Origin: Actinacidiphila guanduensis
GTDB taxonomy: Bacteria; Actinomycetota; Actinomycetes; Streptomycetales; Streptomycetaceae
DNA length: 64,000 nucleotides
Direction of reading: 5' to 3'
Assembly (NCBI RefSeq): GCF_900103985.1
Contig: NZ_FNIE01000012.1
Location: forward strand, 62,001-126,000
Part shown: piece after piece, positions 1 through 10,716 of the stretch
Numbering within the stretch: position 1 is the first letter of the stretch
Layout of the letters: each line of letters opens with the position of its first letter
Notes under the pieces: model-generated
Seen by the model: only the letters and a program-made list of their open reading frames with translations
Databases searched by the model: none
Told to the model about the DNA's origin: nothing
Made by a program: the position numbers and the translations under genes

Positions 1-858
1 GTCGAGGAGGTCGAGGAGGTCTACTACGAGGGCTGGAAGCTCGGCCTGAAGGCCCTGGCGATCTACCGCGACAACTGCAAGGTCGGCCAGCCGCTGTCCG
101 CCAAGAAGAAGAGCGACACCAAGGCGGAGACCCCCGCTGAGGCGCCGGCCGCCCAGGTGGAGAAGGTCGTCGAGTACCGCCCGGTCCGCAAGCGCCTGCC
201 CAAGGGCCGCCCGGGGATCACCACCTCGTTCACCGTCGGCGGCGCCGAGGGCTACATGACGGCGAACTCCTACCCCGACGACGGCCTCGGCGAGGTCTTC
301 CTGAAGATGTCCAAGCAGGGTTCGACCCTGGCGGGCATGATGGACGCCTTCTCCATCGCCGTCTCCGTGGGCATGCAGTACGGCGTCCCGCTGGAGACCT
401 ACGTCTCGAAGTTCACCAACATGCGCTTCGAGCCGGCGGGCCTGACCGACGACCCTGACGTGCGGATGGCGCAGTCCATCGTGGACTACATCTTCCGCCG
501 CCTGGCGCTGGACTTCCTGCCCTTCGAGACGCGCTCCGCGCTCGGCATCCACTCCGCCGAGGAGCGCCAGCGCCACCTGGACACGGGCTCGTACGAGGCC
601 GCCGACGACGAGATGGACGTCGAGGGCCTGGCCCAGTCCGCGCCGCGCCAGATGGAGGCGCCCAAGCCGCTGTCGGTGGCGAAGCCCGCCGCCGCGGCAC
701 CCGCGCCCAAGGAGGCGCACAACTCCACGGAGCTGCTGGAGATCCAGCTCGGCCTGAACGCCGACGCCCCGCTCTGCTTCTCCTGCGGCACGAAGATGCG
801 CCGCGCGGGCAGCTGCTACCTCTGCGAGGGCTGCGGCTCCACCAGCGGCTGCAGCTGA
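1..858 (+). CDS. nrdJ: Vitamin B12-dependent ribonucleotide reductase, C-terminal part (5' end outside window)
   Basis: Class II ribonucleotide reductase, which uses adenosylcobalamin to reduce ribonucleotides to deoxyribonucleotides in the cytoplasm. The reading frame is open from base 1 with no start, so only the last 285 residues are present. The visible part begins in the conserved stretch ending KALAIYRDNCK, followed by a Lys/Ala/Pro-rich linker, the conserved block beginning GGAEGYMTANSYPDDG, a second Ala/Pro linker, and a Cys-rich tail with CFSCG and CYLCEGCG that fits the thiol/zinc C-terminal domain of this family. A strong hairpin follows within 10 bases of the stop. In Streptomyces this gene usually sits with nrdR upstream, outside this window. 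Confidence 0.95.
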   Translation, partial: VEEVEEVYYEGWKLGLKALAIYRDNCKVGQPLSAKKKSDTKAETPAEAPAAQVEKVVEYRPVRKRLPKGRPGITTSFTVGGAEGYMTANSYPDDGLGEVFLKMSKQGSTLAGMMDAFSIAVSVGMQYGVPLETYVSKFTNMRFEPAGLTDDPDVRMAQSIVDYIFRRLALDFLPFETRSALGIHSAEERQRHLDTGSYEAADDEMDVEGLAQSAPRQMEAPKPLSVAKPAAAAPAPKEAHNSTELLEIQLGLNADAPLCFSCGTKMRRAGSCYLCEGCGSTSGCS

Positions 859-863
859 CGGAC

Positions 864-891
864 GGCAGCCGCCTCCATTGCGGCGGCTGCC
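864..891 (+). terminator. Terminator hairpin after nrdJ
   Basis: GGCAGCCGCC (864-873) and GGCGGCTGCC (882-891) form a perfect 10-bp stem with an 8-base loop, six bases after the nrdJ stop. There is no T-run, as is common in high-GC actinomycetes. A second hairpin follows: GGGAGGCG at 905 pairs with CGCCTCCC ending near 940. Confidence 0.75.
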
Positions 892-985
892 CGAGCGCAC
901 CCCAGGGAGGCGTACCCGGCACACCGCCGGGGCGCCTCCCTGCGCGTTTCACCCGCCGCGGACCCAACGCCACTACGATGGCGCG

Positions 986-1591
986 GTGTTGGTGAAGTGG
1001 ATGCGGTGCGGTGTCGTCGATCAGGCGGGGTTCGACCGAGGACAGCGCAGGTGGGCGGTGCTGCGCCAGCAGGCGGGGTTCCGCGGGCAGGGCGGCGGGT
1101 GGAGCCGGGCGCAGCCAGGGGTGGCCCACCTCTTCGCCTTCTGGGACGACCGCAGCACGTACGACGGCTTCATGGCCGCGGGGCACGACGGCATCGCCCA
1201 GGCGCTGCACGGGACGTACGAACTGCTGGCGGTGCGCCTCTTCGAGCACCGGCTCGACGTCAAGGTGGGCTTCGAGCCGCACTTCACCGACGCCGACCTG
1301 CTGCGTGTCGCGCTGTGCAAGGTCCGGCCCGGCCGGGTGGAGCACTTCACCCAGATGCAGGAGCGGGTGTGGAACCCGGCGATGGCCGGCTCGCCCGGCA
1401 TGCTGCGCGGCTCCTTCGGCCAGGGTGAGGACGACTCCTTCCTGGTGCTGTCGATGTGGGACACGGCGACCGAGCACGGCAAGTACCGCGAGGGCGCGGT
1501 GTCGCGGCTGTCGGAGCGTGCCGAACTCGACAGCGACGTCCTGTCGGTGACCGGCGACGTGGTGGACGTCGTGCAGGACTGGACGGTCTGA
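986..1591 (+). CDS. YdbC-like DUF4937 domain protein
   Basis: Cytoplasmic protein of 201 residues resembling the YdbC/DUF4937 family, two ferredoxin-like (dimeric alpha-beta barrel) halves; function unknown. It starts MLVKWMRC and repeats a pattern in which a short strand is followed by a W-containing helix: FAFWDDRSTYDGFM in the first half and LVLSMWDTATEHGKY in the second, typical of antibiotic-monooxygenase-like folds. The start is taken as GTG 986 because a -10-like TACGAT lies at 974-979, placing the transcription start on the codon; GTG 992 is an alternative. No Shine-Dalgarno sequence is visible, so the mRNA is probably leaderless. It is read separately from its neighbours. Confidence 0.7.
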   Translation: MLVKWMRCGVVDQAGFDRGQRRWAVLRQQAGFRGQGGGWSRAQPGVAHLFAFWDDRSTYDGFMAAGHDGIAQALHGTYELLAVRLFEHRLDVKVGFEPHFTDADLLRVALCKVRPGRVEHFTQMQERVWNPAMAGSPGMLRGSFGQGEDDSFLVLSMWDTATEHGKYREGAVSRLSERAELDSDVLSVTGDVVDVVQDWTV

Positions 1592-1704
1592 GGCGCACCT
1601 GCCGCCAAGGGTGGCCCATGCCGCCGGGCCCGCCATCGGCCGCATGGGCGTCCACTCCCTGGACCGGCGCGCCGCGGGACGGGACGCGCAATAGGGTGGC
1701 GCCC

Positions 1705-2367
1705 ATGGGACGCCCTCGCCGCATCGTGCTCATCCGGCACGGCGAGTCCCAGGGCAACGAGGACGACGGCATCTACGCGCGGGTGCCCGACCACGCCCTG
1801 GAGCTCACCGCGAAAGGACGGCGGCAGGCCGCGGCGGCCGGCGCCGGGCTGCGCGCGCTCTTCGGCACCGAGCGCGTCCAGGCGTTCGTCTCGCCCTACC
1901 GGCGCACCTGGCACACCTTCGAGGAGCTTCGTCTCGACCCGTGCCGGGTCCAGGCGCGCGAGGAGCCGCGGCTGCGCGAGCAGGACTGGGGCAATTGGCA
2001 GGACCAGGAGGACATCCACCGCCAGCGCAAGGCCCGCGACTCCTACGGGCACTTCTTCTACCGCTTCGCCATGGGGGAGAGCGGCGCCGATGTCTACGAC
2101 CGGGTCGGCGCCTTCCTGGAGACGCTCTACCGGGCCTTCGACAAGCCGGACTTCCCGCCGAACGTCCTGCTCGTCACCCATGGGCTGACCATGCGGCTGT
2201 TCTGCATGCGCTGGTTCCACTGGACGGTCGAGGAGTTCGAGACGCTGTCCAATCCCTCCAACGCCGAGACCCGCGCCCTGCTGCTGCAGGACTCGGGCCG
2301 CTACATCCTGGACCGGCCCTTCGAGCGCTGGGGCACGCCGAACCCGCCGGGCGGCGGGCTGCAGTAG
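1705..2367 (+). CDS. Histidine phosphatase (phosphoglycerate mutase) family protein
   Basis: Cytoplasmic 220-residue member of the histidine phosphatase superfamily; substrate unknown. The catalytic RHGE motif is at residues 11-14 (phospho-acceptor His12), and the second conserved histidine is in VTHG (His159). The region SPYRRTWHT carries the conserved Arg that contacts phosphate, and LREQDWGNWQ resembles the acid/base segment of GpmB-like proteins. ATG 1705 follows a -10-like TAGGGT at 1692-1697, which gives a leaderless message; no ribosome-binding site precedes it. It lies 113 bases after the DUF4937 gene. Actinomycete relatives are usually broad-specificity phosphatases rather than glycolytic mutases. 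Confidence 0.85.
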   Translation: MGRPRRIVLIRHGESQGNEDDGIYARVPDHALELTAKGRRQAAAAGAGLRALFGTERVQAFVSPYRRTWHTFEELRLDPCRVQAREEPRLREQDWGNWQDQEDIHRQRKARDSYGHFFYRFAMGESGADVYDRVGAFLETLYRAFDKPDFPPNVLLVTHGLTMRLFCMRWFHWTVEEFETLSNPSNAETRALLLQDSGRYILDRPFERWGTPNPPGGGLQ

Positions 2368-2402
2368 CGCGCTGCCGGCCCCGTGTTGCCACGCGAAGGC
2401 GA

Positions 2403-2431
2403 TTGACCCGGGCGACATGTGCTGCCAGAGT
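2403..2431 (+). promoter_or_regulatory. Candidate vegetative promoter
   Basis: TTGACC at 2403-2408 and CAGAGT at 2426-2431 are 17 bases apart, 11 bases before ATG 2442. This fits an HrdB-type promoter giving an almost leaderless transcript for the ADP-ribosylglycohydrolase gene. Confidence 0.45.
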
Positions 2432-2441
2432 TCTCGGCGCC

Positions 2442-3350
2442 ATGAACCCAGCCACCCCTGCCGAGGGGGAGCGCCTGTCGCGCGCCATGGCCGCCCTTCG
2501 AGGGCTGGCCGTCGGCGACGCCCTCGGATCGCAGTTCTTCGTCCCCGGCAATCACTCCGCCCTCCAGGAGGGCACCCTGCCGCCCGCACCATGGGCGTGG
2601 ACCGACGACACGGAGATGGCCTGCTCGGTCGTCGCCGTCCTCGCCACTCATGGAGGCGTGGACCAGGATGCTCTCGCCCGCTCCTTCGCCGAGCACCACG
2701 ACTTCGACCGCGGCTACGGCCCCGCCGTCAACCGGATGCTGCGCCTGATCCGGCAGGAGGGTGCCGACTGGCGCGAACTCGCCGCCGGCCTCTTCGACGG
2801 ACAGGGCTCCTGGGGCAACGGGGCCGCCATGAGGGTCGCGCCTCTGGGCGCCTGGTACGCGGGCGAACCCGAACTGGCGGCCCGACAGGCGGAACTGTCC
2901 GCCCTCACCACCCACCATCACCACGAGGCGGTGGCGGGCGCAGTGGCCGTCGCCGCGACCGCCGCCATTGCGGTGGGGCCCGACTGCCCCGCCGACGCCG
3001 GGAGACTGCTCGGCGCGGTGCTCGACCTGGTGCCGCCCAGCGCCGTGCACGCGGGCGTCCGCCGCGCCGTGGACATGCTCGACTACGACGACGTGGCCAC
3101 CGTCGCCGCCGTCCTCGGCTGCGGGCGCCGCACCAGCGCGCAGGACACCGTCCCCTTCGCCCTGTGGTCCGCCGCGCGCCATCTGGGCGACTACGAGCGG
3201 GCGTTCTGGACCACCGCGCGGGCAGGCGGCGACGTGGACACCACCTGCGCCATCGTCGGCGGCATCGTCGCCTCCCGCCCGGGGGGCGAACCATCGCGGA
3301 CCTGGACGGACCGTACCGAAGCACTCCCGGAGTGGGCCCGATGGTCCTGA
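2442..3350 (+). CDS. ADP-ribosylglycohydrolase family protein
   Basis: Member of the DraG/ARH family (302 residues), which removes ADP-ribose from proteins or cleaves related N-glycosidic bonds using two Mg ions. The family marks are present: GDALGSQF near residue 26, WTDDTEMA near residue 53 (first metal-binding acidic cluster), and GGDVDTTCAIVGGI in the C-terminal quarter (second metal cluster). Length is normal for a single-domain family member. The ATG at 2442 follows a promoter at 2403-2431 so closely that the 5' untranslated region would be only a few bases. The substrate cannot be deduced from the sequence. rnhB follows 48 bases later. Confidence 0.88.
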   Translation: MNPATPAEGERLSRAMAALRGLAVGDALGSQFFVPGNHSALQEGTLPPAPWAWTDDTEMACSVVAVLATHGGVDQDALARSFAEHHDFDRGYGPAVNRMLRLIRQEGADWRELAAGLFDGQGSWGNGAAMRVAPLGAWYAGEPELAARQAELSALTTHHHHEAVAGAVAVAATAAIAVGPDCPADAGRLLGAVLDLVPPSAVHAGVRRAVDMLDYDDVATVAAVLGCGRRTSAQDTVPFALWSAARHLGDYERAFWTTARAGGDVDTTCAIVGGIVASRPGGEPSRTWTDRTEALPEWARWS

Positions 3351-3398
3351 TCGCCCCACTGCAGGCGGCCGGTTGCCGAGGGGTAGGCTGAGAGCGTC

Positions 3399-4085
3399 AT
3401 GCCGTACGTACCGCCCACCCACACCGTCGAGCGCTCGATGCGCGCCACCCTCGGCGTACGCACCGTCGCGGGAGTGGACGAGGTGGGCCGGGGAGCGTGG
3501 GCCGGGCCCGTCACCGTGTGCGCCGCCGTCACCGGACTGCGCCGCCCGCCGGAGGGCCTGACCGACTCCAAGCTCATCACCCCCAAGCGTCGCACCAAGC
3601 TGGCCGCCGTGCTCACCGACTGGGTGACGTCCTACGCCCTGGGGCACGCCTCCTCCGAGGAGATCGACGACCTGGGGATGACGGCCGCGCTGCGGCTCGC
3701 CGCGGTACGCGCCCTGGAGGCGCTGCCGGAGCAGCCGGACGCGGTCATCCTGGACGGCAAGCACAACTACCTGGGCGGCCCCTGGACGGTGCGCACCGTC
3801 ATCAAGGGCGACCAGTCCTGTGTCGCGGTGGCCGCCGCCTCGGTGATCGCCAAGGTGCACCGCGACGGTGCGATGGCCGAACTCGGCGCGGAATACACCC
3901 CGTTCGCTTTCGCGGACAACGCCGGATATCCGTCGCCCGTTCACCGCGCGGCACTTGAGGAGCACGGCCCCACCGCGCTGCACCGGCTGTCCTGGTCCTA
4001 CCTGGACACCATGCCGCGGTGGCAGCACCTGAAGAAGGTGCGCGAGGACGGCGACACAGGGGAACAACTCGGTTTCGATTTCTGA
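3399..4085 (+). CDS. rnhB: Ribonuclease HII
   Basis: Endonuclease that removes RNA from RNA-DNA hybrids and single ribonucleotides misincorporated in DNA. The 228-residue protein has the type II signature VDEVGRG (Asp27-Glu28), a further conserved Asp in VILDGKHNY, and SVIAKVHRD carrying the fourth acidic residue. The C-terminus ends in a short tail GEQLGFDF. ATG 3399 follows a -10-like TAGGCT at 3384-3389, with no ribosome-binding site, suggesting an almost leaderless message. Its position between an ADP-ribosylglycohydrolase gene and recQ matches the Streptomyces core order as I remember it. Confidence 0.95.
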   Translation: MPYVPPTHTVERSMRATLGVRTVAGVDEVGRGAWAGPVTVCAAVTGLRRPPEGLTDSKLITPKRRTKLAAVLTDWVTSYALGHASSEEIDDLGMTAALRLAAVRALEALPEQPDAVILDGKHNYLGGPWTVRTVIKGDQSCVAVAAASVIAKVHRDGAMAELGAEYTPFAFADNAGYPSPVHRAALEEHGPTALHRLSWSYLDTMPRWQHLKKVREDGDTGEQLGFDF

Positions 4086-4139
4086 TTCACGGCCCACCCC
4101 CCGCTGCGCATTCCGAGCGCGTTTGATAGACATCAACTC

Positions 4140-4805
4140 ATGCCTCTCACCCCCGAGGAGCCTCAGATTCACGAGAGCGTCCCGGGTCCCCGCACTGCTC
4201 CGGCCGCCGGCCGGAGTGCGTCGACCCCCCGTCCAGTCCCCGGTCCCCCGCGTCCCGCGGCGCCGCGCCCCGCACCGTCGAGGGACGCAGGGACCGCCGG
4301 CGTCGGCCCCGGGCGGCCCGGGTCCGGCCGAGGTGCGGCCAAGCCCGGACCGGCGACCCCGGTCGGGTCGCCGACTCCGGCCGCCACGGTGCCCAAGCAG
4401 CGCCCCGCCGACAGCGCCGCCCCGCAGATCCAGCTGATCCCCGCTCCGGCGGACGGCGCCGTCGACGCCGCCGACGAAACGGTTGACCTGCTGCTGGACA
4501 CGGGCCGTTCGCCCGGCGAGGTGCTCGTGCTCACCACCGGGGAGCAGCATCCCTGGGCGGCGCACGAGCTGTCCTTCGGCGAGGACTCCTACTGGGCCCA
4601 GCACGACGCCGCCGACGACGTCTTCTACGCCGACATCCGCGCCACGCGCGCCACGGGCCGCCCCGTGGTGATCGTCGCGCTCAACGGCGGCGACGACGAG
4701 GGGATCGCCCAGGCGCTGGCCGGCGCGCTCGCCCGCGCCTCGGTGCTGCTGATCGTGTGCGGCGACCCCGCGCGCATCAACGGCCTGCTCGGCGCCTCCG
4801 CCTGA
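4140..4805 (+). CDS. Conserved actinobacterial hypothetical protein, helicase-tail-like C-terminus
   Basis: Not assigned to a named family. Residues 1-100 are low complexity, rich in Pro, Arg, Ala and Gly, probably disordered. The last 110 residues form an ordered domain beginning near DETVDLLLDTG, with EVLVLTTGEQHPWA, a SYWAQ motif, DDVFYADIRA and RPVVIVALNGG, ending LLIVCGDPARIN. This pattern recalls the C-terminal domain that follows superfamily 1 (UvrD-like) helicase motifs in some actinobacterial proteins, but no Walker A or other helicase motifs are present, so it would be an orphan tail. ATG 4140 is the first start; no clear ribosome-binding site is seen. The gene sits between rnhB and a convergent hypothetical gene that is followed by recQ. 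Confidence 0.6.
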   Translation: MPLTPEEPQIHESVPGPRTAPAAGRSASTPRPVPGPPRPAAPRPAPSRDAGTAGVGPGRPGSGRGAAKPGPATPVGSPTPAATVPKQRPADSAAPQIQLIPAPADGAVDAADETVDLLLDTGRSPGEVLVLTTGEQHPWAAHELSFGEDSYWAQHDAADDVFYADIRATRATGRPVVIVALNGGDDEGIAQALAGALARASVLLIVCGDPARINGLLGASA

Positions 4806-4809
4806 GCGC

Positions 4810-5391
4810 TCAGCGCACGGCGGCCTGGCGCTCGGAGAGCGCCGGTCCCTCCGCCAGGAGGGCGCCGGGCGCCTGCCGGGCCGGTGCGAGGGCCCGCGGG
4901 GTCCGCCCGGCGCGGCTCTCACCGAGGACGCTCCAGCCGTCGCCGGTGAGCGTCACGTACGACCCGCAGCGCAGGCCGTGCAGGGCGCAGGCGTCCCGCA
5001 GGCCCCACATCCAGGCGCCGTCCTCGGCCGTCCAGCCGGGGTCGCCGTCGCGGCAGACCAGCAGCACCGCGGTCCGCACCGGGCGGCGCAGCCGCAGGTC
5101 GTGCGGGATGACCCGGCGCAGGTGGGACAGCAGGGCGTTGCGCCGCTCCCAGCCGTCGAGGACGCCGACGCGTCCGGCGAAGGACGCGCTGGCCCTGATC
5201 CGGCCGTCCGGATCGTAGACGGCCACCACGGCCGTCTCGGGGGACGGCAGGTGCCGGGCGCAGAGGTCCTTGATCACGTCGCGGGGGTTGGCGAGCATCG
5301 GCACGCCGCTGCCCGCCCACTCGGCGGGCTCCACGGTGCGCGACACCCGGGAGGAACCGTCGGACGTGTCCGGAGCGAACCCGATGGCCAC
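4810..5391 (-). CDS. Conserved hypothetical protein (rnhB-recQ interval)
   Basis: Unrecognised 193-residue soluble protein, convergent with the preceding gene and only four bases from its stop. No signal peptide, membrane segment or catalytic motif is evident. Features seen are a central ordered part (LANPRDVIKDLCARHLP, then VVAVYDPDGRIRASASF) with a RADAR-like or nucleotidyltransferase-like alternation of strand and helix that I cannot place, a Trp-rich GAWMWGLRDACALHGL segment and an Ala/Arg-rich tail. GTG 5391 is preferred because AAGGGAGG lies just upstream; GTG 5412 would add seven residues. It appears to belong to the conserved Streptomyces neighbourhood of recQ. Confidence 0.6.
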   Translation of the reverse strand: MAIGFAPDTSDGSSRVSRTVEPAEWAGSGVPMLANPRDVIKDLCARHLPSPETAVVAVYDPDGRIRASASFAGRVGVLDGWERRNALLSHLRRVIPHDLRLRRPVRTAVLLVCRDGDPGWTAEDGAWMWGLRDACALHGLRCGSYVTLTGDGWSVLGESRAGRTPRALAPARQAPGALLAEGPALSERQAAVR

Positions 5392-5786
5392 GGTCCTCCC
5401 TTCCGGATGCACCCGTAGACCGGGCGCGGGCGCACACCGGTCGAAGGGCTCGAAGAGCCGGTCGGGGGATCATCCGCTGCCAATTCTTCCTGCCGTACTG
5501 CCCTGCGGCAACGGGCAATTGGCATCAACGACCGATTTGGTCCCGTCCGCCGCATAGATCCCCGGAACCTGTGCGCGTCCGCGCCGTACCGCCCGGACCA
5601 GCGGGAACACCATCGTGGCCGGGGCCTGCCGGGGCAGCTGCGCGGTGCCCGTCGTCCGCGGTGGGCCATCGTCCCTCGCAGCCGTCCGCGGTCGTCTGCC
5701 GTTGTCCGGGGTCGTCTGGAGCGCGGATCGCCCGCGGCGGCGGGTGAGGTGGCCGATTGCCAGCCGTATCGGGTTGCATGGGGACC
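5392..5786. other. 395-base intergenic region before recQ
   Basis: No convincing gene. The part near 5645-5740 holds imperfect direct repeats built from GTCCGCGGT and GTCGTCTG, which look like a decayed tandem repeat. The start of the divergent hypothetical gene and the promoter of recQ must lie here, but I see no consensus promoter. Confidence 0.4.
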
Positions 5787-7937
<2,151 letters not shown>

Positions 7938-8030
7938 GGTCCGCGGCTGACGCGGCCCGGAACTCCGTCGCCGCCGGTCCGTGGCGGCCGCTCCCGGCGA
8001 TGCGTTGTCCACAGCCGAACGGGTGGGTTT

Positions 8031-8060
8031 GCCCACGGGCCCCGCTGTGTGCGTCACAGT
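8031..8060 (+). promoter_or_regulatory. Candidate promoter for the DUF4192 gene
   Basis: TTGCCC at 8031-8036 and CACAGT at 8055-8060, 18 bases apart. The ATG at 8067 falls at the expected transcription start, so the message may be leaderless. Confidence 0.35.
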
Positions 8061-8066
8061 CGAGCC

Positions 8067-9314
8067 ATGACACACAGCAACGAGAACGCATACGGAAAGT
8101 CATCGACAACAGCGCAGTCGCCGGTCGGCACCGTGACCCTGCGCGGACCCGCGGACCTCGCGGACGCCCTTCCCTACCTCATGGGCTTCCACATCAAGGA
8201 CGGCGTCGTACTCGTCGCCCTGCACGGGGAGTTCGGCCGATTCGGCGGGCGCGTGCACGCGAGCCTGCCCGAGGACCCGGACCACTGGCCGGCCGCCGCC
8301 ACCCAGCTCGCCGAGCGCCTGGTGGGCGGCAGCGAACGACGCGGCGGACGGCCGGACGGCATCGTCGCCTTCCTCTGCCGGGACCCGGTCGAGGGCGAGC
8401 GGCCGGGCGAGGTCATGGAGCGGCTGCGACCGCTGGCCCAGCGGCTGCGCGTGGCCTGCGGCGCCCTGGACGTGCCCGTGGTCGAGGCGCTGTGCCTGTC
8501 CGCAGGGCGCTGGTGGTCGTACTGCAGACCCGACTCGGCGCCGATGCCGGCCGACGGTATCGCCCTGCCCGCCCCCGGCAGCAGCGAGGTCGCTGCCGCG
8601 GCGACACTCATGGGAATCCCGGCCCCCGCCTCGCTCGCGGCGATCGAGGCCCGGCTGAGACCGTCCACCGAGCGGCACCACGGTCACGAGGTCGCACTCG
8701 ACGCCGCCTGCGCGGAGTTGGTGCCGCGCATGCTCGGCGACGACGGCGCGGAAGAGCTGCGCAGACGGACCGTGGGGCTCGCCCGGGCCGCCCTGCGCCG
8801 CTACCAGGAGGCGCCCCGGCTGGAGGACCGGGCCCGCGGTGACGCGCGGGACGACGCCTTGCTGACCGATGCGGAGGCCGCCGCGATCATCCTCGGGCTG
8901 CAGGACAGGACGGCACGCGACAGGGCCGCGGAGTGGATGGAGCCCGGACAGGCCGACGCCGCGCTGCGGCTGTGGCGGGCGCTCGCCCGGCGCTGCGCGG
9001 GACCCTACGCCGAGCACGCGGCGGCGCCGCTGTCCCTCGCCGGTTGGGTGGCCTGGTCGAGCGGGGACGAGACCGAGGCCCGCGTCGCCCTGCGCATGGC
9101 GTTGGACCTGGAGCCCCAGTACACCTTCGCCAGGCTGCTGCACACCTCGGTCTGCGAGGGCCTGGACCCCGAACTTCTGCGGAGCTGTCTGCGCCACGAG
9201 CGGCGCGAGCGCGTCCGCGGGGCCGTCACAGCTCGCCGCGCGCCAGTCGGATCAGCCGGTCGAGGACCGCGCCGCCACTCACCCGGAGGCCGTCGTGCTC
9301 GAACTCGTCGGTGA
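8067..9314 (+). CDS. DUF4192 domain-containing protein
   Basis: Actinobacterial protein of unknown role, 415 residues, cytoplasmic. The N-terminal half begins with the family pattern TVTLRGPADLADALPYLMGF, contains HIKDGVVLVAL, and later LCLSAGRWWSYCR, which is the typical DUF4192 core. The C-terminal third contains helices that look like a tetratricopeptide-type repeat, for example GPYAEHAAAPLSLAGWVAW followed by GDETEARVALRMALDLEP. The last 30 residues are Arg/Gly-rich. ATG 8067 follows a -10-like hexamer. The 3' end overlaps the convergent hydrolase gene by 89 bases (9226-9314), so the Arg-rich tail lies on the complement of that gene's coding sequence. Confidence 0.85.
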   Translation: MTHSNENAYGKSSTTAQSPVGTVTLRGPADLADALPYLMGFHIKDGVVLVALHGEFGRFGGRVHASLPEDPDHWPAAATQLAERLVGGSERRGGRPDGIVAFLCRDPVEGERPGEVMERLRPLAQRLRVACGALDVPVVEALCLSAGRWWSYCRPDSAPMPADGIALPAPGSSEVAAAATLMGIPAPASLAAIEARLRPSTERHHGHEVALDAACAELVPRMLGDDGAEELRRRTVGLARAALRRYQEAPRLEDRARGDARDDALLTDAEAAAIILGLQDRTARDRAAEWMEPGQADAALRLWRALARRCAGPYAEHAAAPLSLAGWVAWSSGDETEARVALRMALDLEPQYTFARLLHTSVCEGLDPELLRSCLRHERRERVRGAVTARRAPVGSAGRGPRRHSPGGRRARTRR

Positions 9315-10536
9315 CCCAGGTCCGCAGACCGCGCACCGCGCGGGCGGTGGCGAGCGAGTCGGCGGTGTCCACGTACATGTCGTCGTGGTAGACCGCCGCA
9401 GCCACCGGTACCTCGTTGCGCGCCAGCCGGTCCGGGTCGTACAGGTCGGGCCACTCCTCGTGCCGGGCGATCAGTTCCGCGGCCTCGCGCAGCGGCGCGA
9501 GCGCCGGGTCGGTCCCGAACATCCAGGGGTGGATCGTCTCGCCGGTGAACAGGACGGGCTCGCCCGCAGCCAGGGCGACATCGGCATCGAACTGCGGGAA
9601 TTCGGCGCGGACCCGCTCGGCGGCCCAGGCGGTGGGCCCCGGGGAGACCGAGCGCTGCCCGTAGATGGGCTCGTGCAGCACCGCGAAGAGGGGGTTTCCC
9701 GCGAAGGACAGCTGCCGCTGGACGTCCCACAGGAAGGTATCGGAGAGCACCGGCGCCGGCAGGCCGGGGACGAAGGCGTCCTCGACCATGTAGTGCAGGG
9801 TGTGCGGGCCGCTGCTGAAACCGAGCATCAGTCCGAGCGACTGGAACGCCTCGGCGGTCAGCCGCCCGCCGCCGGGGAGGAGGACGTCGGTGGTGCGCAG
9901 GTGGCGCACGATGGCGCGCACGGCCTCGACGTCTTCCGGGTAGCGCGCGTAGAAGCCGCGGTTCTTGCGCTCCATCCGCGGGTACGCAGCGCGGTAGACG
10001 TCCTCGGCAGTGCGCCGCAGGCCGGGCAGGCCGCCGGTGATCAGCACCTCGCGCAGGGAATCGGGCGCGAAGGAGAGATAGGTGATCGCGCAGAAGCCGC
10101 CGAAGCTCTGCCCGAGCACGCTCCAGCGCCCGTCCTCGCCCAGCAGCGAGCGCCGGATCGCCTCGCAGTCGCGCACGATCGAGTCCGCCCGGAAGTGGGT
10201 GAGGTGGCGGGCCTGCGCCCTGGCGTCGCCGCGGGCGGGCAGGGTCTGGCGGGTGACCGGCGTCGACCGTCCCGTGCCCCGCTGGTCCAGCAGCAGCACC
10301 CGGTAGTCGTCCAGGGCCCGCTCCAGCCAGCTGTCCCGGCCGATCGGCCGCGGGGAGCGTCCGCCGGGCCCGCCCTGCAAATACACCAGCCACGGCAGAT
10401 TGTCGTGCTCCCGGCCGGCGGCCACGACTTCCCGGGCGTAGACCTCGATGAGCTCGCCGCCGGGGTCGGCGTGGTCCAGCGGGAGGGTGAAGGTGTGGTC
10501 GGTGACGACGGTGCCGGGCTGGCGGAAGACGGCCAT
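9226..10536 (-). CDS. Alpha/beta hydrolase, proline iminopeptidase-like (peptidase S33)
   Basis: Cytoplasmic 436-residue alpha/beta-hydrolase that resembles proline iminopeptidase/tripeptidyl aminopeptidase. Oxyanion-hole segment LVYLQGGPGG, then LLLDQRGTGRS, nucleophile elbow GQSFGG (Ser), and a C-terminal half with the acid/His residues in a region such as YHDDMYVDTADS and EFEHDGLRVSGG, the His being in FEHDG. The helical cap between the nucleophile and the last strands is long, as in tripeptidyl aminopeptidases. It starts with ATG at 10536 preceded on its strand by GGAGAG. Its 3' end overlaps the DUF4192 gene; it is divergent from nrtR. No signal peptide is seen. Confidence 0.85.
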   Translation of the reverse strand: MAVFRQPGTVVTDHTFTLPLDHADPGGELIEVYAREVVAAGREHDNLPWLVYLQGGPGGRSPRPIGRDSWLERALDDYRVLLLDQRGTGRSTPVTRQTLPARGDARAQARHLTHFRADSIVRDCEAIRRSLLGEDGRWSVLGQSFGGFCAITYLSFAPDSLREVLITGGLPGLRRTAEDVYRAAYPRMERKNRGFYARYPEDVEAVRAIVRHLRTTDVLLPGGGRLTAEAFQSLGLMLGFSSGPHTLHYMVEDAFVPGLPAPVLSDTFLWDVQRQLSFAGNPLFAVLHEPIYGQRSVSPGPTAWAAERVRAEFPQFDADVALAAGEPVLFTGETIHPWMFGTDPALAPLREAAELIARHEEWPDLYDPDRLARNEVPVAAAVYHDDMYVDTADSLATARAVRGLRTWVTDEFEHDGLRVSGGAVLDRLIRLARGEL

Positions 10537-10716
10537 GGAAGTCTCTCCGGGAGGTGCGGGGCGGTGCGGGGCTGCGGCGGCGGCCCAGGTGGGAACGGTA
10601 GACGGACAGGGGCCTGCCCCCGCAGCGGGGTCTGCTGCGCGGGCTTCGCGGCGGCGGTCCCGGGACCGTTGTCCGGATCGCGGCGACCTGATCGTCGAGA
10701 GCTGCGATCAGGCTGT

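Noticed and set aside
2301..4922. Very long open frame on the minus strand across the glycohydrolase and rnhB genes
   Set aside because: It is antisense to two genes with clear family motifs; long spurious frames are normal at this GC content. The same applies to minus-strand frames at 5274-8075, 37381-40539 and 50709-55130.
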